From the NCBI RefSeq assembly GCF_914484835.1, contig NZ_CAJZAR010000105.1, positions 1-64,000 on the forward strand: 64,000 nt of DNA. Direction: 5' to 3'. The position numbers were made by a program, and so were the translations under genes. The stretch comes from Paraburkholderia tropica (GTDB lineage: Bacteria > Pseudomonadota > Gammaproteobacteria > Burkholderiales > Burkholderiaceae). Shown piece by piece: positions 7,454 through 16,104 of this stretch. Position 1 is the stretch's first letter. Each line of letters opens with the position of its first letter. The notes under the pieces are model-generated. The model was not told where the DNA came from, searched no databases, and saw nothing but the letters and a program-made list of their open reading frames with translations.

Positions 7454-8551
7454 CTAGCGCGCGGTCTGCTGGGAATGCGCGTGCGCTTTGGTCCGGCTCG
7501 TGGCGTGCGCGGCGGCGCGCTCGGCGGGCTTCGCCGCGCGCTTCACATGGCGCGGCTCGGCGGGTGCGGCCGGTTTGCTGACCGGCGCGGGTGCGGGCGG
7601 AGCGACCGCGGCGACCGGCGCGGCGGCAGCAGCCGCGAGTTGCGCCGACATGGCGTCTAGCGACGCCTGCTGCTTCTGCATCTGCACGTCGATGCGCTGC
7701 TGCTGCGCCAGGTTATCGGACGACAGCGTCGCGATCATCAGCGTCTGGGCGATCGCCACGACCACCGTGACGCCCAGCGCCGTCACCGCCGCGATGAGCA
7801 TCCACTTCGTCCTACGCGCCTGTGCGGCGAGCGCCGCGACGGTGTCGGCGCGCCAGGCGGCCAGCGCGGGTTCGGGACTCGCGGCCGGTTTGAAATCCGC
7901 GGCGGAGTCGAAGCTCGCGGCGGCCGCAGCCGCGCCCGTTGCCGGGGCGAAGGGCACGAACGGCTCCCAGCCCGGCGCGGCCGGGTCGATCGGCGACGCG
8001 GTTTGAGCGGAAGCAACCGGCGGCGCGAAATCGAAGGGCTCGGCGCGCGCATCCACGGCGGGGGTGGCGGGAGGCGTCTGCGTTTCGCCAGCAGGCTCAG
8101 CCGCAGCAGAAACCGGCATGGGCGCCGGGGAAAGCACCGCCGCAAACACCGGCTCGACGCGCGGCGCGTCCACACCGAACGCGCCCGCTCCGGCCGTGCC
8201 GTTGCCTTCCGGCATCGGCGTCATCGGCGCTTTCGGACGCGCGGGCCGCCGCGCGGCAGGCGTGGGCGTGGATGAGGACGACGACGCGCTTGCAGGCGAA
8301 AGCCGCGGCGCGCGCAGGCTCACGGCCTCCGGCGACGCCGCCTCGGCACCGGCAGACGCCGTAGGATCCGCCGCGCCATCGTCCGGGCTATCGCCGAACA
8401 GGTCGAGCGTGCTCAATTCGCGCGCATCGGGCGTTTGCGGATCGGGGGATTCGAGGGATTGCGCCGGGCTGCGACGCCGGGAAGGTGCGCCGCGTGACGC
8501 GCGCTCGGGACTCGACAGTCCGTTGTCTGCTTGATTGACGGGTTCGGCCAT
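7454..8551 (-). CDS. Proline/alanine-rich single-pass membrane protein, unknown
   Basis: A 365-residue protein of low complexity, rich in Ala and Pro for its first 245 residues. One membrane segment follows (about residues 251-273, KWMLIAAVTALGVTVVVAIA). After it come a short coiled-coil-like stretch (NLAQQQRIDVQMQKQQASLD) and a basic, Ala/Pro/Lys/His-rich tail. The charge pattern suggests that the long N-terminal part is cytoplasmic. No catalytic motif or family is recognised. The start at 8551 has no strong ribosome site. It is flanked by MgtC-like and 51-residue genes on the same strand, without tight spacing to either. Confidence 0.65.
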   Translation of the reverse strand: MAEPVNQADNGLSSPERASRGAPSRRRSPAQSLESPDPQTPDARELSTLDLFGDSPDDGAADPTASAGAEAASPEAVSLRAPRLSPASASSSSSTPTPAARRPARPKAPMTPMPEGNGTAGAGAFGVDAPRVEPVFAAVLSPAPMPVSAAAEPAGETQTPPATPAVDARAEPFDFAPPVASAQTASPIDPAAPGWEPFVPFAPATGAAAAAASFDSAADFKPAASPEPALAAWRADTVAALAAQARRTKWMLIAAVTALGVTVVVAIAQTLMIATLSSDNLAQQQRIDVQMQKQQASLDAMSAQLAAAAAAPVAAVAPPAPAPVSKPAAPAEPRHVKRAAKPAERAAAHATSRTKAHAHSQQTAR

Positions 8552-8746
8552 GGATCAACGACAGGGCTTGCATCTTATTGACTTCGCGTCGCACGGCCGT
8601 CCCGCCTGGCCGCAGTGCGACAGCCGCGCTCGCTCCTCGGGCGCCCGTGGTCTCATCGGTCGCGCGCCCATGGGCAGCCATCTTATCCGCAAACGTTCGC
8701 CCTGTCCCCCTGGCCAATATGAAACATGCGTGACGCATGCGTTCGA

Positions 8747-9433
8747 TCAGCTTTGCGGTCCGTCCTCGCGGAACTCTCTCACCACGGGCAGCTTCTTCAG
8801 CGCGTCGCAAATCGACAGGTATTCGGGCGACGAGACGCGGCTCAGCACGATCATCACCTCGTCGAGTTCGGGCGAGTCGTCGCTTTGCTGGACCACGAAC
8901 TGCTTGACGCGCGGGCTGGAGACGCCGAGCGCGTCGTGCAGCGAATGGAACGTGAGCGCGCCGCGATCGACCAGCAGCGAGATGCGGCGGCGCTGCCGGA
9001 ACGTGATGAAGCGCCGTTCAAGCGGCTTGAGGCCCGCGAGGATGATGAGGATGATCACGGTCGCCGCGATCGACGCCGTGTAGAGCCCGCCGCCCACCGC
9101 GAGGCCGATGGCCGCGACCGACCAGAGGCTCGCGGCGGTGGTCAGGCCGCGCACGATCTCGCCGCGTAACAGGATCGAGCCCGCGCCCAGGAAGCCGATG
9201 CCCGAGACCACCTGCGCCGCCATCCGCGACGGGTCGAGCACGACGTGCTCGCCGTTGATCACGTCCGCGAAGCCGAACGCCGAGACGATCATGATGAGCG
9301 CCGAGCCCACGCACACGAGCATGTGCGTGCGCAGCCCGGCCGCCCACGAGAGCCGCTCGCGCTCGAAGCCGATCACGCTGCCCAGCAGCGCGGCCATCAC
9401 GAGGCGCGCGACGATTTCCCAGTTGTTGATCAT
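8747..9433 (-). CDS. MgtC/SapB family membrane protein
   Basis: A 228-residue protein with the MgtC/SapB fold: an N-terminal membrane domain with four to five segments, and a C-terminal ACT-like soluble domain (about 150-228). The signatures GFERERLSWAAGLRTHMLV, SGIGFLGAGSIL and GLTTAASLWSVAAIGLAVG are all present. MgtC proteins are linked to survival at low magnesium and to control of the F1Fo ATPase; their exact molecular role is debated. Start ATG 9433 has GGAGAG 8 bases upstream. It is divergent from the AGE-family gene with a 204-base gap. No magnesium-responsive leader was recognised. Confidence 0.88.
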   Translation of the reverse strand: MINNWEIVARLVMAALLGSVIGFERERLSWAAGLRTHMLVCVGSALIMIVSAFGFADVINGEHVVLDPSRMAAQVVSGIGFLGAGSILLRGEIVRGLTTAASLWSVAAIGLAVGGGLYTASIAATVIILIILAGLKPLERRFITFRQRRRISLLVDRGALTFHSLHDALGVSSPRVKQFVVQQSDDSPELDEVMIVLSRVSSPEYLSICDALKKLPVVREFREDGPQS

Positions 9434-9637
9434 GGTATTGCTCTCCGTTTTTATCGTGGGCGCGCTCCGCGGCTCGACCGTCTCGCATCGGGCGCGGGCT
9501 GCCCCGTCGTTAGAATTGCCGCGGCGCACCGCAGCCTGCTTCGCCCGCCCGGCCCGATCTTCGACCCGAAGGAGCCCAAGCGTACAATCGCGGACACTGT
9601 CCGGCTTCGCGCGCCCCCTGTCGCGCCTACACAATTC

Positions 9638-10735
9638 ATGAACACCTCTACCGGCGCAGCCAGCCTGCGCGATCATTTCGACCGCATCGTGCTGCCCCTC
9701 TGGCGCGGCCCCGGCTTCAACACGGCGCTGCGTCTGCCGCACGAAGCGCTCGCCGTGCGCGACGGCCACGCCGCGCCGCTGCCCGACACGCGTTATCGCG
9801 CGATGGCCTGCGCCCGCCAGCTCTTCGTGTTCACGCAGGCCGGCGACGCCGCCCACGCGCACACGCTGTTCGATTCGCTGCGCCATGCCTTTCAGGACCG
9901 CACGCGCGGCGGTTGGTTCTATAGCGTCGATCCGCACGGCGCGCCGCTCGACACCACCAAGGACCTTTACACGCATGCGTTCGTGGTGTTCGCGTGTTCG
10001 GCGTACGGCCAGCGCTTCGGCGTGACGGAAGCGCTCGACACGGCGCGCGAAACCTCGTCGCTGATCGTCGACCGCTTCGCGGCCCACGACGGCCTGCTCA
10101 ACGCGTCGCTCGACGCCGCGTTCGGCACGGTCACGGGCACGCCGGTGCAGAACCCGCTGATGCATCTGACTGAAGCCTGGCTCGTCGCGCGCGAAGCCAC
10201 CGGCGACGCCGCGTTCGACACGGCCATCACGCGGCTCATCGAAGCCGTCGCGCGCGGCTTCCTGCACGCGCCCACGGGCTGCATCGCGGAGCTGCCGCTG
10301 GGCGCGGCGGACAATCGCCTGGAGCCCGGCCATCAGTTCGAGTGGTTCTGGCTCGCGGCGCAGGCCGGCGCGGCGCGGCTCGGCGATTCGGGGATGCAGG
10401 AAGCGCTCGTGCGCGCGTTCGCCTTTGCGGTGGAGCACGGCGTGGACCCGGTCACGGGCGCCGTGGCCGCCGCCACCGACGAACAAGGCCGCGTGAGCGA
10501 CGCCACGCAGCGCATCTGGGCGCAGACGGAGTATCTGCGCGCGATCGCCACGCACGGCGATGCCGTTGTGCGCGCCACGCTCGACGCGCAGATCGGCAAG
10601 TTCGAGCAGCGCTTCATCACGCCGCACGGCTGGGTGGAATGCCGCGACGCGAGCGGCGCGGTTGCGCGCGCCGACATGCCGTCGACCACGCCGTACCACC
10701 TGCTGACGGCCTATCAGGCGCTGCCGCGCGACTAA
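9638..10735 (+). CDS. N-acylglucosamine 2-epimerase (AGE) family sugar isomerase
   Basis: A 365-residue (alpha/alpha)6-barrel protein of the AGE family, whose members interconvert aldoses and ketoses (mannose isomerase, YihS) or epimerise N-acylhexosamines. Supporting segments are GGWFYSVDPHGAP, TKDLYTHAF, NPLMHLTEAWL, EPGHQFEWFWLA and IWAQTEYLRA, which carry the conserved His, Glu and Trp residues of the active site. The specificity cannot be read from sequence; a mannose-fructose type isomerase is the likeliest for the Burkholderiales form. It is a single gene ending at a hairpin shared with the convergent chemoreceptor gene. Confidence 0.82.
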   Translation: MNTSTGAASLRDHFDRIVLPLWRGPGFNTALRLPHEALAVRDGHAAPLPDTRYRAMACARQLFVFTQAGDAAHAHTLFDSLRHAFQDRTRGGWFYSVDPHGAPLDTTKDLYTHAFVVFACSAYGQRFGVTEALDTARETSSLIVDRFAAHDGLLNASLDAAFGTVTGTPVQNPLMHLTEAWLVAREATGDAAFDTAITRLIEAVARGFLHAPTGCIAELPLGAADNRLEPGHQFEWFWLAAQAGAARLGDSGMQEALVRAFAFAVEHGVDPVTGAVAAATDEQGRVSDATQRIWAQTEYLRAIATHGDAVVRATLDAQIGKFEQRFITPHGWVECRDASGAVARADMPSTTPYHLLTAYQALPRD

Positions 10736-10766
10736 ACGACCAAGCGGCTGAGCGAGCCTGAAAACG

Positions 10767-10795
10767 ACAACGGCGCGGGAATTCCGCGCCGTTGT
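10767..10795. terminator. Bidirectional hairpin between AGE epimerase and chemoreceptor genes
   Basis: ACAACGGCGCGG (10767-10778) and CCGCGCCGTTGT (10784-10795) form a perfect 12-bp stem around GAATT. It sits between two convergent genes. The flanks are only weakly A/T-rich (AAAAC before it), so termination towards the minus strand is favoured. Confidence 0.65.
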
Positions 10796-10844
10796 GCTGA
10801 CTTCGATACGCCGCCGCCCACAAAGGCGGCAGCCATCGCACCGT

Positions 10845-12473
10845 TTAATACGCCCCGGCCATCGCCGACCCGACCGACGGTTCCGCGCGCGAGGCCATCG
10901 GCGCGAGCGCACGGCCTTCGGCCAGCACCGCCGGCGAGATTTCGAAGGCCGCCACGGCTTCGGCGAGCTGACGCGTCTGCTGATGCAGCGACGAAGCCGC
11001 CGCCGCCGCTTCCTCGACCAGCGCCGCGTTCTGCTGCGTCATCTGGTCCATCTGCGAAACGGCCGTATTCACCTGATCGATGCCCGCGCTCTGTTCGAGC
11101 GACGAGGCGCTGATGCCCGCCATCATCTGCGTGGCGCGCGAAATCGACGCCGACACTTCGCGCATCGACTCGCCCGCGCGCTCGACCAGTTCCGCGCCGC
11201 CGCGAATCTGCGAAACCGACTCGCTGATCAGCGTCTTGATTTCCTTCGCCGACTGCGCGCTGCGTTGCGCGAGGCCGCGCACCTCGCCCGCCACGACCGC
11301 GAAGCCGCGGCCCTGCTCGCCCGCACGCGCCGCTTCGACGGCCGCGTTCAGCGCGAGGATGTTGGTCTGGAACGCGATGCCGTCGATCACGCCGATGATC
11401 TCGGCGATCTTGTCCGAGCTTTTCGCGATGCCATGCATGCGCTCGACCACTTCGCCGACGACGTTGCTGCCGCGCGAAGTGGCGTCGAGCGCCGCTTCGG
11501 CAAGCTGGTTCGCCTCGCGGGCGTTCTCGGCAGTGTTTCGCACCGTGCCGGTCAACTCCTCCATGCTGGCCGCCGTTTCTTCGAGCGACGCGGCCTGCGA
11601 TTCCGTGCGCGCCGACAGGTCGGCGTTGCCGGTCGCGATTTCATCGGCGCCCACGTTGATCGAGCCCGCCGTCTCGCGCACCGTATGCACCGTGCGCGCG
11701 AGGCTCGCCTGCATCGTCGCGAGTCCGCGGAAGAGACGGCCGATTTCGTTGTCGCCGCGTGCCGCGATGACTTCGTCCAGATGGCCGCGCGCGATGCGGT
11801 CGAAGTGGCGGCCCGCTTCTTCGAGCGGCGCGACCACGCCACGGCGCAGCGCGTAATGCACGCCGGTCGCGAGCGCGATCAGCCCGAGCAGAATGATGAT
11901 GCCGACGGTCTGGAACACGGCGAGGCGCGTGTCGATCGAGTCGAGCGACGCATGGCTCGCGGCGGCGGTGAAGCGCGTGAACGCCTGCAACTCGGCGAGG
12001 TAGGCATCCTGATACGACTGCGTCGGCTGGTCGAGGAAGGCCTGGATGTTATTCGCGTTGAGGTCGTCCACGAGTTCGGCGAGCGCCTTGTGATAGACCT
12101 GATAACGCTGGCCGAGCGCGGCCACGCGCGCGCGGTCCTCGTCGTTGATCGACTCGACGGCGGTCAACTGCGCGTACGACTGGTCGGCGGCCGAAAGCTG
12201 CTCGTTCGCATGGCCGATCATCTCGGTCGGCGCCGCGCCGCCGCGAATCAGGCGGGTGCCCGCGCGCGACAGGTTGATGCGCGCGTCCATCAAACGCTGG
12301 GTGATGTCGTTGGCGGCGCTCGCCTGGCGCAGCGCGACTTTGGAGAGGTCCTTCACGTCGTCGTGCGTGCGGGTCAGCGCCCAGAAACCGAGCCCCTCCG
12401 TCACGAGCTGGAGTACGCAGAACGCGACTAGAACACATAACAGGCCGGATGCGACCTTGATCTTGCTGAACAT
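10845..12473 (-). CDS. Methyl-accepting chemotaxis protein (four-helix-bundle type)
   Basis: A 542-residue inner-membrane chemoreceptor. An N-terminal membrane segment is followed by a periplasmic helical ligand domain of about 140 residues, a second membrane segment near 190-210, a HAMP linker and the cytoplasmic signalling domain. The hairpin tip IDGIAFQTNILALNAAVEAARAG, which contacts CheA/CheW, is intact. The C-terminus (SVGSAMAGAY) lacks the NWETF-type tether for the methyltransferase CheR. ATG 12473 is preferred over GTG 12482 because a CAGGG ribosome site is 8 bases upstream of the ATG. The ligand is unknown. It is a single gene. Confidence 0.92.
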   Translation of the reverse strand: MFSKIKVASGLLCVLVAFCVLQLVTEGLGFWALTRTHDDVKDLSKVALRQASAANDITQRLMDARINLSRAGTRLIRGGAAPTEMIGHANEQLSAADQSYAQLTAVESINDEDRARVAALGQRYQVYHKALAELVDDLNANNIQAFLDQPTQSYQDAYLAELQAFTRFTAAASHASLDSIDTRLAVFQTVGIIILLGLIALATGVHYALRRGVVAPLEEAGRHFDRIARGHLDEVIAARGDNEIGRLFRGLATMQASLARTVHTVRETAGSINVGADEIATGNADLSARTESQAASLEETAASMEELTGTVRNTAENAREANQLAEAALDATSRGSNVVGEVVERMHGIAKSSDKIAEIIGVIDGIAFQTNILALNAAVEAARAGEQGRGFAVVAGEVRGLAQRSAQSAKEIKTLISESVSQIRGGAELVERAGESMREVSASISRATQMMAGISASSLEQSAGIDQVNTAVSQMDQMTQQNAALVEEAAAAASSLHQQTRQLAEAVAAFEISPAVLAEGRALAPMASRAEPSVGSAMAGAY

Positions 12474-12762
12474 CTTGAACACCCTGGGATGGCAGTGAGT
12501 AGGTTCGGCGCTCGCATGTGATCGCTCGCGCCCGCACTGCGTTTACGGCCTGGCAAACGTTGTATTGAGGCCAGTTTCATGAAATTTCCGCGTCAAAATC
12601 GAAATTCAGCATTGCAGAAAAAATCGCCAGATCATTGACGCCGTTTTTCGCAACAATATCGGGGATGAATCTTCGATTGCCCCTTCGATTTACCTTGCGC
12701 CGCCGCAAGACGCTTCCTAGAGTGGTTAGGAAACCGAGGGGCGCGAGCCCAGGGGATGAGCG

Positions 12763-13200
12763 ATGACAGATCTGGTGGATCGCGCGCGCGGCGCGCTGCA
12801 CGCGCAGCCGTTCAGCGTGTTGCTGGGCACGGAACTGATGCACGTCGGCGCCGACGAGCTCACCCTGCGCCTGCTCGTGCGCGACGAACTCAAGCAGCAG
12901 CACGGCTTCGTGCACGGCGGAGTCATCAGCTATCTCGCCGACAACGCCCTCACGTTCGCGGGCGCGCTGGCGCTCGGGCCGCGCGTGGTGACGGGCGAAT
13001 ACAAGATCAACTATCTGCGGCCGGCGATCGGCGGCACGCTGATGGCGCGGGCGCGCGTGATCCACGCGGGGCGCCAGCAGGCCACCTGCCAGTGCAGCGT
13101 GTTCGTGATGGAGGATGGCGGCGAACGGCTCGTCGCGATCGCGCAAGGCACCATCAACCGCATGGTCGATAACGGCGACAACAACGGCCATTCGGCCTGA
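12763..13200 (+). CDS. PaaI-type hotdog-fold thioesterase
   Basis: A 145-residue hotdog-fold protein. The PaaI/4HBT-type active-site segment HGFVHGGVISYLADNALT (His51, Gly52-53, Asp60) is complete, followed by the EYKINYLRPAIGGTL strand typical of acyl-CoA thioesterases. It should hydrolyse an acyl- or aryl-CoA in the cytoplasm; the substrate is not deducible and no phenylacetate genes are nearby. The start has AGGGG 8 bases upstream. It is divergent from the chemoreceptor, with about 290 bases between them, and ends at a strong shared terminator. Confidence 0.85.
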   Translation: MTDLVDRARGALHAQPFSVLLGTELMHVGADELTLRLLVRDELKQQHGFVHGGVISYLADNALTFAGALALGPRVVTGEYKINYLRPAIGGTLMARARVIHAGRQQATCQCSVFVMEDGGERLVAIAQGTINRMVDNGDNNGHSA

Positions 13201-13264
13201 AGCCGACATGACGCCATGACGCCATGACACCATCGGCGCGGCATCCCTTACCGCGCTGAAAGAC

Positions 13265-13293
13265 AAACGGCCGCGGATTGCCCGCGGCCGTTT
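13265..13293. terminator. Bidirectional terminator at the end of the sugar-acid operon
   Basis: AAACGGCCGCGG (13265-13276) pairs perfectly with CCGCGGCCGTTT (13282-13293) around ATTGC. It has A-rich and T-rich flanks on both sides and lies between the convergent thioesterase gene and the last gene of the sugar operon. Confidence 0.8.
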
Positions 13294-13330
13294 CCTTATC
13301 GATCGCCTCGCAGGAGCGAGACGTTCGCCG

Positions 13331-14179
13331 TCATTCGGCGGCGCGCGTCTTCTGCGTCTGCTCGCCGAGCCCTTCGATGCCGAGGCGCACCGTCTGCCCC
13401 GCCTTCAGGTAAATCGCGTTCGGCTTCACGCCCATGCCCACGCCCGGCGGCGTGCCGGTGGAAATCACGTCGCCCGGCTGCAGGCTCATGCACTGCGAGA
13501 GATACGACACGAGCTTCGCGACCGTGAAGATCATCGTGCGCGTGTTGCCGTTCTGATAGCGATGGCCGTCCACTTCGAGCCACAGCGAAAGATTCTGCGG
13601 ATCGGGCACCTCGTCGCGCGTGACGAGCCACGGGCCGGTCGGGCCGAACGTATCGAAACCCTTGCCCTTGTCCCACTGACCGCCGCGCTCGATCTGCCAC
13701 TCGCGCTCCGACACGTCGTTGATCACGCAGTAGCCCGCCACGTGGTTCAGCGCCTCAGCCTCGCTCACGTTCTTCGTGGGCTTGCCGATCACCACGCCGA
13801 GTTCCACTTCCCAGTCGGTCTTGACCGAGCCGCGCGGAATTTCGATGTCGTCGTTCGGGCCGACGATCGCGCTCGTCCACTTGTTGAACACCACGGGCTC
13901 GGCCGGCACAGGCATGTTCGATTCGGCGGCGTGATCGGCATAGTTCAGACCGATACACACCATCTTGCCGATATGGCCCACGCACGGACCGAGACGCGGA
14001 TTGCCTTCGACGAGCGGCAGCGTTTCGGGATCGATCGTGCGCAGCTGCGCGAGGCCCGCGTCGGAGAGCACGTCGCCGGCAATGTCGGCGACCGCGCCCG
14101 AAAGCGCGCGGATGCGGCCTTCGGCGTCGAGCAGGCCGGGCTTTTCGTGGCCCTTCGGGCCGTAGCGAAGCAGTTTCAT
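13331..14179 (-). CDS. FAH-family 2,4-diketo-3-deoxy-aldonate hydrolase
   Basis: A 282-residue fumarylacetoacetate-hydrolase-family enzyme. The metal-binding acidic residues are in place: E124 and E126 in DWEVELGVVIG and D155 in VINDVSERE. The catalytic-loop segment QWDKGKGFDTFGP and the STGTPPGVGMG ending match the subgroup that cleaves 2,4-diketo-3-deoxy-L-fuconate or -rhamnonate to pyruvate and L-lactate. That role fits the SDR, lactonase and dehydratase genes upstream in the same operon, of which this is the last gene. The precise sugar is inferred from context. Start ATG 14179 has AAGGA 9 bases upstream. Confidence 0.82.
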   Translation of the reverse strand: MKLLRYGPKGHEKPGLLDAEGRIRALSGAVADIAGDVLSDAGLAQLRTIDPETLPLVEGNPRLGPCVGHIGKMVCIGLNYADHAAESNMPVPAEPVVFNKWTSAIVGPNDDIEIPRGSVKTDWEVELGVVIGKPTKNVSEAEALNHVAGYCVINDVSEREWQIERGGQWDKGKGFDTFGPTGPWLVTRDEVPDPQNLSLWLEVDGHRYQNGNTRTMIFTVAKLVSYLSQCMSLQPGDVISTGTPPGVGMGVKPNAIYLKAGQTVRLGIEGLGEQTQKTRAAE

Positions 14180-14269
14180 CGTCTGTGTTCCTTGTCTCTT
14201 CGATGTCTCGTGCGCGACGCCTGCGCGCCGCGCGTGAATGTAGCGTGACCTGTCACGCGAGGGAGCGAA

Positions 14270-15013
14270 CTAGTTCGACCACCCGCCGTCGATCACATGC
14301 GCCTGGCCGGTCGTGAAGCCCGACTCGTCCGAGGCCAGATAGAGCGCGAGCGCCGCGATTTCCTCGGGCTTGCCCACGCGGCCCATCGGCTGGCGCGCGA
14401 CGAACGCGGCGCGCGCCGCGTCGACCGTGGTGCCCTGCGCCGCCGCCTGCGCCGCGATGCGCTCCTCCAGCGAGGGCGAGGCCACGGTGCCGGGGCAGAT
14501 CGCGTTGCAGCGGATGCCGCGCGTCACGAAGTCGGCGGCCACGGCCTTCGTCAACCCTATCACAGCCGCCTTCGACGCGCCGTAGACGAAGCGGTTGGGC
14601 ACGCCCTTCACGCTCGACGCCGCCGACGACATATTGATGATCGAACCGCCGCCCGCCTCCAGCATCGCGGGCAGAAACGCGCGGATCGTGTGGTACATGG
14701 CCTTGGCGTTCAGATCGAAGGCGAGGTCCCAGTCTTCCTCGCTCGCTTCGAGAATCGAGCCCGCGTGCACGAAGCCCGCGCAGTTGAACAGCACGTCGAC
14801 CTTGCCGACTTCCGCGGCCAGCGCGCGGATCGCCGCGCCGTCGAGCACGTCGAGCTTGCGCGCCTCGACGGGCAGCGCCTTGAGCGCGTCGATGCGCAGG
14901 TCGGTCGCGATCACGCGTGCGCCTTCGCGCGCGAACAGTTCGGCGGCCGCGTAGCCGATGCCCTGGCCCGCCGCGGTGATCAAGGCCGTCTTGCCGGCCA
15001 GTCGTTGTCCCAT
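14270..15013 (-). CDS. SDR oxidoreductase, probable 2-keto-3-deoxy-L-fuconate dehydrogenase
   Basis: A 247-residue short-chain dehydrogenase. The NAD-binding TAAGQGIG (13-20), DLR after strand 2 (favouring NAD), NCAG (77-80) and catalytic Tyr144/Lys148 in YGASK are all present. By position in the operon it should oxidise C4 of the 2-keto-3-deoxy sugar acid, giving the substrate of the FAH-family hydrolase encoded 90 bases downstream. An aldose dehydrogenase role is the alternative, because SDR L-fucose dehydrogenases also exist. Start ATG 15013 has GGGAG 6 bases upstream. A 218-base gap separates it from the upstream amidohydrolase gene, with no gene seen in it. Confidence 0.82.
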   Translation of the reverse strand: MGQRLAGKTALITAAGQGIGYAAAELFAREGARVIATDLRIDALKALPVEARKLDVLDGAAIRALAAEVGKVDVLFNCAGFVHAGSILEASEEDWDLAFDLNAKAMYHTIRAFLPAMLEAGGGSIINMSSAASSVKGVPNRFVYGASKAAVIGLTKAVAADFVTRGIRCNAICPGTVASPSLEERIAAQAAAQGTTVDAARAAFVARQPMGRVGKPEEIAALALYLASDESGFTTGQAHVIDGGWSN

Positions 15014-15231
15014 CTGCCACTCCCAAAGAAAGCGCGATTGATGATGAAGCCTGGATGCCGATCGATGCGATGCCGCAAACGGCCATTATGGCCAGAGGCG
15101 CGCGCATCGTGCGGCTTGCGCGGATGTTTTCTAACCGGCTGGAACGGCGCGGCGCGTGAGACCGCTTCGCGACCGATTCGCGCCAGCTTGCCGTCATGTT
15201 CGAGCCAGATTCGCTGCCGCGTTCGAACCGG

Positions 15232-16104
15232 CTATCGAAGCGGCGACAAACGATAAAACGCCGCCGCGTTGCCGCCGAAGATCGCGGCGCGTTCGCCGTC
15301 GTTCCGATCCGCGAAAAGCTGCTGCGCGCAGTCGTGCCAGCGCGTGTAGTCGCCGTTGAGATTGAGCACGGGCCAGTCGCTGCCCCACATCAGGCGGCGA
15401 GCGCCGAAACATTCGAGCAGATGCGCGACCCACGGGCGCAGCGTCGCTGCACGCCAGCCCGGCGCGGCTTCCGTCGCGAGCCCGGACACCTTGCAGAACA
15501 CTTGCGGAAAGCGCGCGAGCCGCGCGATGGCTTGCGACCACGCCGCGAAACCCGACGAGTCCACGCCGCCGTCGCGAATCGGCGGCTTCGCGCCATGATC
15601 GATCACCACGCGCAACGCCGGATGCCGCGTGAGAAAGGTTTCGAGCGCGCGCGCGTGGCGCGTGAAGATCAGCGCATCGAAGGCGAGGTCGTGCTCAATC
15701 AGCGCGTCGATGGCGCGTGCCGTCTGCGCATTCGCGATCCAGTCGTCGTCGGGCAGGTCTTGCAGCATCGGACGCACGGCGCACAGTTTCGGTTCGCGCG
15801 CGAGTTCGGCGATCAATTCGGGCGCGCGCGCATCGTCGAGCGGCACCCAGCCGACCACGCCCGCAATCGACGCGTCGTCACGCGCGAGATCGAGCAACCA
15901 GCGCGTTTCCTCGACGGTCTGCGCGGCCTGCACGAGCACCGTGCGCGCGACGCCGCACGCGGCGCGCAGCGGCGCGAGATCGGCGGGCAGAAACGGGCGA
16001 TAAAGCGTGCTCAACTCAGGCGTGAGCCAGCCATAATCGCCGCGCGCCGGGTCCCAGTAATGCTGATGCGCGTCGATCGCTTCGAGCAAGACATCGTCGC
16101 TCAT
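15232..16104 (-). CDS. Amidohydrolase-family sugar lactonase (L-fuconolactonase-like)
   Basis: A 290-residue amidohydrolase of the COG3618 type. It opens with IDAHQHYWDP, which carries the D11-x-H13-x-H15 motif of these enzymes. LWGSDWPV near the C-terminus carries the conserved acidic catalytic residue. COG3618 includes L-fucono-1,5-lactonase and related sugar lactonases, which fits an oxidative deoxy-hexose pathway. Its ATG overlaps the stop of the aldo/keto reductase gene by four bases, so the lactone-forming and lactone-opening enzymes are translationally coupled. The exact lactone is inferred. Confidence 0.8.
   Translation of the reverse strand: MSDDVLLEAIDAHQHYWDPARGDYGWLTPELSTLYRPFLPADLAPLRAACGVARTVLVQAAQTVEETRWLLDLARDDASIAGVVGWVPLDDARAPELIAELAREPKLCAVRPMLQDLPDDDWIANAQTARAIDALIEHDLAFDALIFTRHARALETFLTRHPALRVVIDHGAKPPIRDGGVDSSGFAAWSQAIARLARFPQVFCKVSGLATEAAPGWRAATLRPWVAHLLECFGARRLMWGSDWPVLNLNGDYTRWHDCAQQLFADRNDGERAAIFGGNAAAFYRLSPLR

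Noticed and set aside
9434..9637. Magnesium-sensing leader before the MgtC-like gene
   Set aside because: The short leader has no recognisable M-box or proline-rich leader peptide.
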